A DNA stretch of 9,373 nucleotides, taken from NCBI GenBank assembly GCA_003524705.1, contig DQGV01000012.1, positions 1-9,373 on the forward strand, read 5' to 3'. Positions 1 to 7,074 of the stretch are shown here, one piece after another. The notes under the pieces are model-generated. The model was not told the DNA's origin. It ran no database searches and saw only the letters and a list, made by a program, of their open reading frames with translations. The position numbers were made by a program, and so were the translations under genes. Origin of the DNA: Anaerolineae bacterium (GTDB lineage: Bacteria; Chloroflexota; Anaerolineae; Anaerolineales; Villigracilaceae). The stretch's first letter is position 1. Every line of letters starts with the position of its first letter.

Positions 1-1039
1 GAATGAAGAATTTGTAGACCTTCGCTCCGACACTGTTACCAAGCCTACACCTGAAATGCGTGAAGTGATGGCAGAAGCTGAAGTGGGTGATGATGTTTAC
101 ATGGACGACCCAACTGTCAATCAATTACAAGAAAAAGCGGCGGAAATGTTGGGCAAAGAAGATTCGCTTTTCGTCCCATCAGGTACGATGGGAAATTTAA
201 TTGCATTAATGGTGCATTGCCAACGTGGTGATGAAGTGATTCTTGGTAACAAGTCTCATATTTATTTGAATGAAGCAGGCGGGATGTCTGCGTTAGGTGG
301 GATTCAGCCACATCCAATCCCAAATCAAAAAGATGGCACATTGGCATTAGATGACATCCGCGCTTCGATTCAAAGTGAAGATGTGCATCATGCAATTACA
401 AAGTTAATTTGCCTTGAAAACACGCAGAATGTTTGCGGTGGCGTTCCATTGACAGTGGAATATACAAATCAAGTTGGTGAGATTGCCAAAGAAAATAATT
501 TGTCATTGCACATTGACGGCGCAAGAATCTTCAATGCCGCAACGGCATTGAATGTAGATGTAAAAGATTTAGTTAAGCCTGCGGATTCGGTCATGTTTTG
601 TTTGAGCAAAGGTTTAGTTTCACCAATTGGCTCAATGTTGGTTGGAACAGAGAAATTTATTAATCGTGCACGACATTTGCGAAAAATGTTAGGTGGTGGA
701 ATGCGTCAGGTTGGTGTGGTTGCATCGGCAGGATTAATTTCACTAGAAAAGATGACGAAAAGGTTAAGTCAAGACCATATTCGGGCTAAGAAACTGTATG
801 CGGGCTTGAAGCAGGTATCAGGTTTGGTATTAGAAGCGGAGCCAAAATCAAATATGGTGTTTTTTGATATTCATCCAAATGTTAAACTAACAGATAATCA
901 GATTATTGATGAAGTTAGAAAATATGGCGTGATTATTGATTGGGCTTCATCACGCCGTTTTCGGTTGGTGACTCACTATTGGGTGGATGATGTTGGTGTG
1001 GAAAAAACGATTGAAGCGTTTAAGGAAGTTTTGAAATAA
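1..1039 (+). CDS. ltaE: Low-specificity L-threonine aldolase, 5' end cut by window edge
   Basis: This is a PLP-dependent aldolase that cleaves L-threonine or L-allo-threonine to glycine and acetaldehyde in the cytoplasm. The reading frame is open from base 2, before the first visible ATG at 56, and encodes the family's N-terminal signature ([17 protein letters not shown]). The true start is therefore at or just left of the window edge; base 1 is the last base of a codon that could be ATG. Counting from the ATG at 56, visible motifs are GDDVY (11-15), the PSGTMGN phosphate-binding loop (41-47), SHIY with the histidine expected to stack on PLP (67-70), HIDGAR with the cofactor aspartate (152-157), and CLSKG, whose Lys185 is the expected Schiff-base lysine. 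The about 345 visible residues match the family's normal length, so almost nothing is missing. The stop at 1037-1039 directly abuts the stop of the convergent gene. Family assignment is secure; exact substrate stereospecificity cannot be read from the sequence. Confidence 0.95.
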   Translation, partial: NEEFVDLRSDTVTKPTPEMREVMAEAEVGDDVYMDDPTVNQLQEKAAEMLGKEDSLFVPSGTMGNLIALMVHCQRGDEVILGNKSHIYLNEAGGMSALGGIQPHPIPNQKDGTLALDDIRASIQSEDVHHAITKLICLENTQNVCGGVPLTVEYTNQVGEIAKENNLSLHIDGARIFNAATALNVDVKDLVKPADSVMFCLSKGLVSPIGSMLVGTEKFINRARHLRKMLGGGMRQVGVVASAGLISLEKMTKRLSQDHIRAKKLYAGLKQVSGLVLEAEPKSNMVFFDIHPNVKLTDNQIIDEVRKYGVIIDWASSRRFRLVTHYWVDDVGVEKTIEAFKEVLK

Positions 1040-4000
1040 TTAATCAGAAACAGCAATTACTTGCGGGTCTTCAACTATCAGTTTTTCAAATGCATCTACA
1101 ATGTTGGGGTCAAATAAAATTCCTGATTGTTCACGCAAATAAATTAACGCTTCTTCTGTAGAAATTTTTTGACGATACGGGCGGTTACTGGTTAATGCAT
1201 CGAAGGCATCAATCACTGAAAACAAACGCGCCAAAATTGGAATGTCTTCACCTTTTAATCCGCTTGGATAGCCTGTGCCGTTCCATCTTTCTTGATGATG
1301 ACGAATGAGCGGAATGGTATCTTCTAAAAATGGAATGCCTTCCACAATTTTCGCACCAATGTCAGGATGCAATTTCATTAACTTCCATTCTTCATCATTG
1401 AGTTTACCGGGCTTGTGTAAAATAGTATCGCTAATACCAATTTTTCCAATGTCATGCAGCAACGAGCCACGTTCTAAAACTTTTAATTGGTCACTAGAAA
1501 ACTTAAGGGCTTCACCAAGTTTTACGGCTAAATTACTAACGCGAATGCTATGACCTTCAGTTTCTCTATCGCGGGCATCGAGTGCAGAAGTTAATGATGC
1601 TAAAGTTTGGTCGTATGTTTCTTCAAGCGTGTTGTACGCGGCTTTGATTTCTATGGCTTGGCGACGTGATTCTGCTAACAACATTGAACGCTCTAACGCA
1701 ATGGCGGCTTGATTCACCAGCGCTTGCATGTCATTCGGGTTTGTAGCGGGGTTGTTGGTTTGATCGTCTGGTGATTCCATCCAAATCGCGCCATAATTTC
1801 TGATTGGCGTTTTGATGGGAATACAACTTTGAATGCCAGATTTTCCTTGCGAAAAATAAATTAACTGACCTCGATTCATCGCATCTTTAATTAATTTCAT
1901 TGGATGACGTGACCCATGTTGCAAACCATTTGAATCGATTTTTACTTCGGCGGCAATGCTTTCATCTACATTCAACAATACAATTCCTGTAGTGGAACTT
2001 CTTGAAAGTTTATGTGCAGTTTGAGCAATATCTACAGCGGCTTCCTCTAAATTTTCAGCTTGAATAATTTGATTACTCAAACGATACAACAACGATGTGA
2101 TTCGTAACGATGAACGCAATTCTTGTTGAAGCCAAGTGCTTTCAAACGCACCTGCGGCTTGAATGGCGAGTAATTCAGCAAGTGATTCATCATTTTCGGT
2201 GAAAAAAACTTCGTTTTGTTTTCCGAATGCAAAAATTGCACCAATATTCACTTGGTGCCAACGAATTGGGATTGCAATCATGCTTCTTAAATTTGTGCTG
2301 TCAATTGTTAAGTGAGATGTAGCCGGGTATTTGCGCACATCCCGAATACGAAAAGGTTGAATGGCTTGAAAAATAATTTGCAACAAACCTTCTGAGTTGA
2401 GTGATTTTTCTAAAGACTCTAACAAATGTGGTGCATTGCCTGATGAAGAACTTTGAATAAAATTTCTTTCTTGCCCTAATTGGATATGAACAAACGTGAA
2501 GCGTGCTTGTAAGATTTCTCTCGTAACGGATGCCACATCGCGAGCAGTAGAATTCGGGTCAACCACAGAGGAAAACTGACTGCCCGCCTGAATCAGATTC
2601 ATTAACCTTTGATGATATCCAGAGCGTTCCCACGCGCGGATTAATTCCGCGGCAACCGCTTCTGCTAACCCAACATCAATACTGCTGAAAGCGTTTAATT
2701 GCTCGCTATTAAATGCAATCATGCCATGCACATGCCCATTTGATATTAATGGAATCACAACTGCTGATAAACTATTTTCACTTTCAAACTGAATGTAATC
2801 AGGGTCTCTTCTTAAGTCATTGACTATTTGAGTTTTTCGTTGACGAAAAGCTCTGCCGATTAATCCAGTAGTGGCACTTTGGCGATACCCAGGTGGAGCC
2901 AGGTTAATTTTTTCACCCGCCGCGGCAAGCATCATAAATTCCTGACTTTCAGGTTCATGTACAAATACACATGCCAAAGAACAACTTAATGCCCGTTCTA
3001 ATGTATTTACCACTAGTTGTGCCGCCACAGGTTGATCTAATTGATTTTCAAGTTGCTGACTTAATTCCATTAATAGAGTTAATTGCGCATTACGCTTTTT
3101 TTCATTTGCAATCTGTTGAGAGAGTACATTTAATTGGTCCGCTTGCGCAGTCAATTTGATGCGTGCGCCTTCTCTCAAATGAATAAACGGTTTAACATAT
3201 TTCCCAAACTTTGTATTCCAAATTGAAAGTGAATCATCTATGTTTTCATCATTTTTTTCTGTATCATCTTCGGTTCCGCTTAATTCTTTCATCAACTTGT
3301 TCATGGTGATAATAATGGTCACCCCTTCAATATAGACTACCACTGTAAAGAGAGTAAAGAATATGAATGACAATCCGTGAGCTGACACTAAGGCATTATT
3401 CTGAGCCCCTATTGATTGGTCTAACACAAATAACAATGCACTGATAAATATCAACACTGTTAATTCGATTGTACAGGCAATCATAATAATACGCCGCCCT
3501 AGAATATCCCCATCTGGCAATCGGATTTGCTTCCAGGGAAGTAAATCGCCAATCAAAATCATCCCAATCAAAACAATTGGCACAATTAAATTTGCACCAT
3601 ATATTGTCGGCACAAAAATAAAACACCATACTATCCATGGTATGGCTTGTAAGCGTAAAACATATTTACTATATTTAGGAAAGATGATTAGTATGCTTGC
3701 GGCAATAAACGAGAGGATAAAAAATGCGCCACCTAAATATGGAATATAGTTTGGCGATCTTAAAAGGGTTATATCTAATTTGGCAACTGCTAGAAAGATA
3801 CCTGTAGCAAAGCCTGCCAATGCAAAGGTGAAATTTAATATGTCAAAGCCGAAAAAGCGTGTTGAGGTGGAAATAAATATTAAAACGATTTGCATCAAGC
3901 CAGTGAAGAAAAGAATCGCGGCTTCTATCCAAAATCCATTGTCTAAATACAAAATGGAAAACAAAATCAAAAGAACACTTGAAATACCTTGAGTCAACCG

Positions 4001-4228
4001 CACGCGCCAAGTTGACAAACTTAACACGGTTAGAGTTTGTAATAACAATGCGATTGCAAAGCTAGTAATACCCAAAGCCATCACTAGCCAAACGGGTTGG
4101 CTAGGCGTAACGATGTTTAATAACCTCGGAATCAGCAATAGGCTGACTCCTATTCCGCCTAATAAAAGGGAAGCGAAAATGTTAAAATTATTTTCTGAGG
4201 GGTGACGCATTGGGCTAGAGGATAGCAT
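1040..4228 (-). CDS. Membrane sensor with three GAF-like domains and HD-GYP cyclic-di-GMP phosphodiesterase
   Basis: This is a large one-protein sensor whose output domain should hydrolyse cyclic-di-GMP. From the ATG at 4228 (1062 aa) it reads: about ten hydrophobic helices (roughly 15-310), an acidic linker (about 315-335), a coiled-coil-like stretch (about 358-397), a clear GAF domain (about 395-535), a second GAF (about 545-700), a more diverged third GAF-like domain (about 710-855), a short helix, then HD-GYP (about 870-1050). HD-GYP metal and signature residues are present: EGHS His893, HDIGKIGI (His925-Asp926), LHPDIG His954, HHQERWNGTGYP (His977-His978, GYP 986-988) and DAFDALTSNRPYR (Asp1007). 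The output domain therefore looks catalytically intact, with Asn983 where Asp is usual. There is no GGDEF domain. The start is uncertain: the frame extends to a TTG at 4237 and has another ATG at 4210, and none of the three has a good Shine-Dalgarno. It is the last of three same-strand genes, 69 bp after its neighbour. The ligands of the GAF and membrane parts are unknown. Confidence 0.9.
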   Translation of the reverse strand: MLSSSPMRHPSENNFNIFASLLLGGIGVSLLLIPRLLNIVTPSQPVWLVMALGITSFAIALLLQTLTVLSLSTWRVRLTQGISSVLLILFSILYLDNGFWIEAAILFFTGLMQIVLIFISTSTRFFGFDILNFTFALAGFATGIFLAVAKLDITLLRSPNYIPYLGGAFFILSFIAASILIIFPKYSKYVLRLQAIPWIVWCFIFVPTIYGANLIVPIVLIGMILIGDLLPWKQIRLPDGDILGRRIIMIACTIELTVLIFISALLFVLDQSIGAQNNALVSAHGLSFIFFTLFTVVVYIEGVTIIITMNKLMKELSGTEDDTEKNDENIDDSLSIWNTKFGKYVKPFIHLREGARIKLTAQADQLNVLSQQIANEKKRNAQLTLLMELSQQLENQLDQPVAAQLVVNTLERALSCSLACVFVHEPESQEFMMLAAAGEKINLAPPGYRQSATTGLIGRAFRQRKTQIVNDLRRDPDYIQFESENSLSAVVIPLISNGHVHGMIAFNSEQLNAFSSIDVGLAEAVAAELIRAWERSGYHQRLMNLIQAGSQFSSVVDPNSTARDVASVTREILQARFTFVHIQLGQERNFIQSSSSGNAPHLLESLEKSLNSEGLLQIIFQAIQPFRIRDVRKYPATSHLTIDSTNLRSMIAIPIRWHQVNIGAIFAFGKQNEVFFTENDESLAELLAIQAAGAFESTWLQQELRSSLRITSLLYRLSNQIIQAENLEEAAVDIAQTAHKLSRSSTTGIVLLNVDESIAAEVKIDSNGLQHGSRHPMKLIKDAMNRGQLIYFSQGKSGIQSCIPIKTPIRNYGAIWMESPDDQTNNPATNPNDMQALVNQAAIALERSMLLAESRRQAIEIKAAYNTLEETYDQTLASLTSALDARDRETEGHSIRVSNLAVKLGEALKFSSDQLKVLERGSLLHDIGKIGISDTILHKPGKLNDEEWKLMKLHPDIGAKIVEGIPFLEDTIPLIRHHQERWNGTGYPSGLKGEDIPILARLFSVIDAFDALTSNRPYRQKISTEEALIYLREQSGILFDPNIVDAFEKLIVEDPQVIAVSD

Positions 4229-4297
4229 AAGAGACAAAATTTATCTAGAATGAGTTCTTTTCTACTAAATCCATATGACTCCCTGATGACCAAATTC

Positions 4298-5377
4298 TTA
4301 ATTAGGGTAAATAATGCCACTTACGATATTGATAAAAATCTCAAAAAAGATGAGAAAAAATGGCGAAAGAATTGTAATGATTAAGCGATAAAACACTGTA
4401 CCTTCAAAGGGCCAATCTGGAGATTTGTTAATCAGTTCAACGGCTTGTTTGATGAAAGTCATACTTTCGGTTTGCTTCAAGTACGAACTAGATAAATCTT
4501 TCTTTGGGTCTTTCGCAAGCGTGTTGTATAACTTTTCGGCTTCTTCTTGATAATCTTTATGCAACTTATCGAGCATGCTGTGTTTTATCGTCACCATACG
4601 GCGATGCACTTGCCACAGGGGTAGAAAAAACGTAATCGGCACTAAGATGAAATACATCACCACATAAAATAAGTATTCGGGCATTGGCACTTCAATAACC
4701 AACGGTTGCAGACCTAGATTTAATCCAATTACAGCCGCAACGCCGATAATTTCTAAAGAAAAGCGTTTAACGGAACTAAATACCTCAATTTTGTCAGTGT
4801 CTAGCGTTAATGGAAATTCTGTGTATTGAAAGAGTTCAGTCAATGCCATAGAGGTGGCAATATGACGCATGACAATCATGCCAATCATGCTCATAGCAAG
4901 GAAGCGTATGCCAAACACAAGGGTAATTTGTAACCAGTTTATATTTTCCCAAGTAGTGCCAAACAAATTGATAGCATTCAGAATGCCAAACCCAGCACTG
5001 ATGGCGCCGATTGCGATTCCGAGTATCCACCAAATCCGTTTGGCATGCCATGTTTTTATTTTTTCGTATGGGACTGAGTCTAGGTTTTCTTCTTTGAAAA
5101 AGCGTGTTACGCTTTGATAAATTCGTAATATGCTTTTGGGTTGATAAGCATAATAATAACCAGCGGTGGGAAATACCAAAATAATATTGATTAATGTAAT
5201 TAAGTCGCTAGCAGGTGAGACGTTATATAAATTGGGAATGATGTATCCATATAAAAAACCTGCAAACATGAAAAACAAAATCATGCCAAACCATTTCAAC
5301 TTAAACACGTTGAAAAATAGTTTAGCAAGTGGGTCTGACCCTTGAATGTCTTTTGTGGTTAATGGGTGAGAAGGCAT
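4298..5377 (-). CDS. Seven-helix integral membrane protein of unknown function
   Basis: I do not recognise this 359-residue protein. Hydrophobic segments lie at about 28-50, 58-77, 115-138, 148-172, 208-226, 234-256 and 328-352, giving about seven helices. A charged, probably cytoplasmic stretch (about 258-322, rich in Lys, Glu and Gln, partly coiled-coil-like) separates helices six and seven. Just before the last helix is the block PDWPFEGTVFYR (320-331). There is no N-terminal signal peptide and no visible catalytic motif. The frame is open further upstream to a TTG at 5437, but those extra 20 codons run through a perfect inverted repeat, so I chose the ATG at 5377; no clear Shine-Dalgarno precedes it. 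The gene lies 63 bp after the MFS transporter and 69 bp before the HD-GYP sensor on the same strand, so co-expression with either is plausible. It could be a transport accessory or a membrane sensory partner; nothing in the sequence decides between these. Confidence 0.75.
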   Translation of the reverse strand: MPSHPLTTKDIQGSDPLAKLFFNVFKLKWFGMILFFMFAGFLYGYIIPNLYNVSPASDLITLINIILVFPTAGYYYAYQPKSILRIYQSVTRFFKEENLDSVPYEKIKTWHAKRIWWILGIAIGAISAGFGILNAINLFGTTWENINWLQITLVFGIRFLAMSMIGMIVMRHIATSMALTELFQYTEFPLTLDTDKIEVFSSVKRFSLEIIGVAAVIGLNLGLQPLVIEVPMPEYLFYVVMYFILVPITFFLPLWQVHRRMVTIKHSMLDKLHKDYQEEAEKLYNTLAKDPKKDLSSSYLKQTESMTFIKQAVELINKSPDWPFEGTVFYRLIITILSPFFLIFFEIFINIVSGIIYPN

Positions 5378-5395
5378 AAAATTTTTATTCAGCAA

Positions 5396-5427
5396 TTGAG
5401 TGCAGACCTTAAATGGTCTGCACTCAA
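5396..5427 (-). terminator. Perfect 13-bp inverted repeat after the MFS transporter gene; terminator or processing hairpin
   Basis: The arms TTGAGTGCAGACC (5396-5408) and GGTCTGCACTCAA (5415-5427) are exact reverse complements around a 6-base loop. On the minus strand the hairpin starts 13 bases after the stop codon of the MFS gene, where an intrinsic terminator would sit. However, the sequence after the stem (TTGCTGAATAAAAATTTT) is not a proper T-run, and the next gene starts only 18 bases beyond the dyad. It could therefore be a weak terminator, an intercistronic hairpin that sets mRNA levels, or a DNA operator. The dyad itself is certain; the role is not. Confidence 0.55.
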
Positions 5428-5440
5428 AGATATTCAACTT

Positions 5441-6808
5441 TTATTCGCTTTTATAACTTTTCGCATCCGCAATTGCTTTTTGCACATTCACTCTTGGTAG
5501 TAATAACAAGCCCATTACAAAGAAGAAGATTAATGAAAGAATGGCAATTCGCAAATCTCCAAACATTTGATTTGCCAAACCGAAAATCAATGGACCAATC
5601 CATGAGGTGCCACGCTCGCTGATTTCATAGAAAGAGAAAAATTCTGCTTCTTTGCCATTTGGAATCATTTGAGCAAACAAACTACGGCTAATCGCCTGTG
5701 AACCACCTAACACAATCGCAATAAACGCACCGAGGATGAAGAATTCAGTTACGCGGCTTTCACCTTGTAAACCGCCGTAGGCATAAATGACTACACCAGC
5801 CCAAATCACCAAGCTGACCATAATGGCTTGCTTAGCACCAATCCATGTGGCGAGTTTGCCCCAGAACAATGCCCCAAAGAATGCCATAAATTGAATCATC
5901 AAAATCACAGCGGTCAAAGTCGTTTGCTCAATTTCTAAACCGCCTTGAATAATCGGCGCGGCGGCAAACGTAGCGGCAACAGCAATCACTGTTTGAATAC
6001 CATCGTTATACAGAAAATAGGCTAGCAAAAATTTCAATGTTTCAGGAAAACTTTTTACTTCACCAATCGTTTTTCTTAATTGTTTAAAACGAATGCCCAC
6101 ATAATTTTCACCAGCAGGTAATGTACGCGCCGCATGCCTTGAGCGTAATCTTGACCACGTAAGAAAAGAAAAACCAAGCCACCAAACACCTGCCGAGGCT
6201 AAATTGATTCTTACAGCCAAATCAGTTGGCACACCAAGGTCTTCACTAAAAATGAAGAAGGCTAAGTTCAAAGCGAGTAAAATGCCGCCACCTAAATAAC
6301 CCATAGCCCACCCGTAGGAAGAGACGCGGTCTCTTTCATCTTCACTTGCAATATCGGGTAAGTAAGCATTATAGAAAACAATCGCGGCACCAAATGCTAA
6401 ATTGGCAATGATATAAAGTACACCGCCAAGCCACCATAAATTGCCCGTTACAAAAAACATCAAAATCGTGGCAACAGCACCGATGGTTGCGAACAAACGC
6501 ATCATCGCTTTTCGTAAATGTGAATAATCTGCAATTGCGCCTAAAATCGGAAGAAATAAAACTTGCATAAGTACTGAAAATGAAATGCAGTATGGCAAAA
6601 ATGAATCAGGTGCAACGGGAATTCCTAAAAATGAAACAGTTTCTGTACCTGCCGCTTCTGCCGCGTTTCTTGCTAAACTCGCTACAAACGGACCCAAAAA
6701 CACTGTCCCCACTGTTGTGCTAAAGGCTGAGTTTGCCCAATCATACATTCCCCAGCCGAAAATTTCTTTCTTGTCGTTCACCAAAACTTCTGCGCTTTCA
6801 GATGCCAT
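5441..6808 (-). CDS. MFS transporter, UMF1 / Atg22-like family
   Basis: This is a 455-residue major facilitator of the bacterial UMF1 family, related to the yeast vacuolar amino-acid exporter Atg22. It sits in the cytoplasmic membrane; substrates of bacterial members are mostly unknown. Family hallmarks are GWGMYDWANSAFSTTV near the N-terminus (18-33), FYNAYLPDIASEDERDRVS in the first half (145-163), FLYNDGIQTVIAVAA (265-279) after the central loop, and SRSLFAQMIPNGKEAEFFSF (374-393) followed by GPLIFG (405-410). The hydrophobicity pattern fits twelve helices, with a basic cytoplasmic loop (about 219-258) between the halves. The length is normal and no frameshift is seen. The start at 6808 is well supported by a GGAGGAG ribosome-binding site just upstream and a candidate promoter at 6852-6882. 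It is the first of three minus-strand genes and is divergent from ffh. The family call is firm; naming a substrate would be a guess. Confidence 0.92.
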   Translation of the reverse strand: MASESAEVLVNDKKEIFGWGMYDWANSAFSTTVGTVFLGPFVASLARNAAEAAGTETVSFLGIPVAPDSFLPYCISFSVLMQVLFLPILGAIADYSHLRKAMMRLFATIGAVATILMFFVTGNLWWLGGVLYIIANLAFGAAIVFYNAYLPDIASEDERDRVSSYGWAMGYLGGGILLALNLAFFIFSEDLGVPTDLAVRINLASAGVWWLGFSFLTWSRLRSRHAARTLPAGENYVGIRFKQLRKTIGEVKSFPETLKFLLAYFLYNDGIQTVIAVAATFAAAPIIQGGLEIEQTTLTAVILMIQFMAFFGALFWGKLATWIGAKQAIMVSLVIWAGVVIYAYGGLQGESRVTEFFILGAFIAIVLGGSQAISRSLFAQMIPNGKEAEFFSFYEISERGTSWIGPLIFGLANQMFGDLRIAILSLIFFFVMGLLLLPRVNVQKAIADAKSYKSE

Positions 6809-6810
6809 GA

Positions 6811-6817
6811 CTCCTCC
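6811..6817 (-). promoter_or_regulatory. Strong ribosome-binding site of the MFS transporter gene
   Basis: On the minus strand GGAGGAG precedes the ATG at 6808, with four bases between the GGAGG core and the start codon. It is the best Shine-Dalgarno in the window and fixes this start. The other starts in the window have weak or no such motif. Confidence 0.8.
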
Positions 6818-6851
6818 AAAGGGGATAAGGATATGAACAAGAACTTCGGAA

Positions 6852-6882
6852 AGTATAACGGAGTTTTGTTTTTTGATGTAAA
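6852..6882 (-). promoter_or_regulatory. Candidate promoter of the MFS transporter gene
   Basis: On the minus strand TTTACA (6877-6882) and TATACT (6852-6857) each match the sigma-70 consensus at five of six positions, but the spacer is 19 bases, longer than ideal. Transcription would start near 6845, giving a leader of roughly 35-40 bases that ends in the strong GGAGGAG site. It is a fair candidate, helped by its position in a divergent intergenic region. Confidence 0.4.
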
Positions 6883-6911
6883 GATGATGTTAATTCTTTA
6901 TCGCTTCTTTC

Positions 6912-6940
6912 TTGACCTTCAACCTGCTACACGCTACAAT
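6912..6940 (+). promoter_or_regulatory. Candidate sigma-70-type promoter of ffh
   Basis: TTGACC (6912-6917) and TACAAT (6935-6940) are separated by exactly 17 bases, and each hexamer matches consensus at five of six positions. This is the best promoter-like sequence seen in the region. Transcription would start near 6947, giving ffh a leader of about 128 bases that contains the whole palindromic repeat at 6966-7061. Confidence 0.55.
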
Positions 6941-6965
6941 GCTTTTTTCTAATCCTATACATTCC

Positions 6966-7061
6966 GTCATTGCGAGGAGTTGCGAAGCAACAACGAAGTA
7001 ATCCCCAAGTTAATTATTAGATTGCTTCGCCACAAATAACAAGAACGTGGCTCGCAATGAC
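6966..7061. repeat. 96-bp imperfect palindromic element of the GTCATTGCGAG type
   Basis: The ends are a perfect 11-bp inverted repeat: GTCATTGCGAG (6966-6976) and CTCGCAATGAC (7051-7061). Inside, GCGAAGCAA (6982-6990) is exactly complementary to TTGCTTCGC (7022-7030). A second left-arm motif, CGAAGTAATC (6994-7003), pairs with GATTGCTTCG (7020-7029) through one G-U wobble. It has no coding capacity. From general knowledge, elements with these ends and an internal GAAGCAATC/GATTGCTTC pair recur between genes in many bacterial genomes, so I read it as a small non-autonomous dispersed repeat. Only one copy is in this window, so its repetitive nature is inferred. It ends 13 bases before the ffh start codon. 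Confidence 0.7.
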
Positions 7062-7074
7062 ATAACGAGATGAT

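Noticed and set aside
117..395. 92-codon open frame opposite ltaE
   Set aside because: It is antisense to conserved threonine aldolase motifs, has no plausible protein features and no clear start signals.
5378..5437. 20-residue N-terminal extension of the unknown membrane protein from a TTG
   Set aside because: The extension reads through the perfect 13-bp inverted repeat and has no Shine-Dalgarno; the ATG at 5377 gives a normal membrane-protein start.
6809..7074. tRNA, riboswitch or SRP RNA gene in the divergent intergenic region
   Set aside because: The only structure is the palindromic repeat; there is no cloverleaf, no known riboswitch core and no SRP Alu or S-domain motif.
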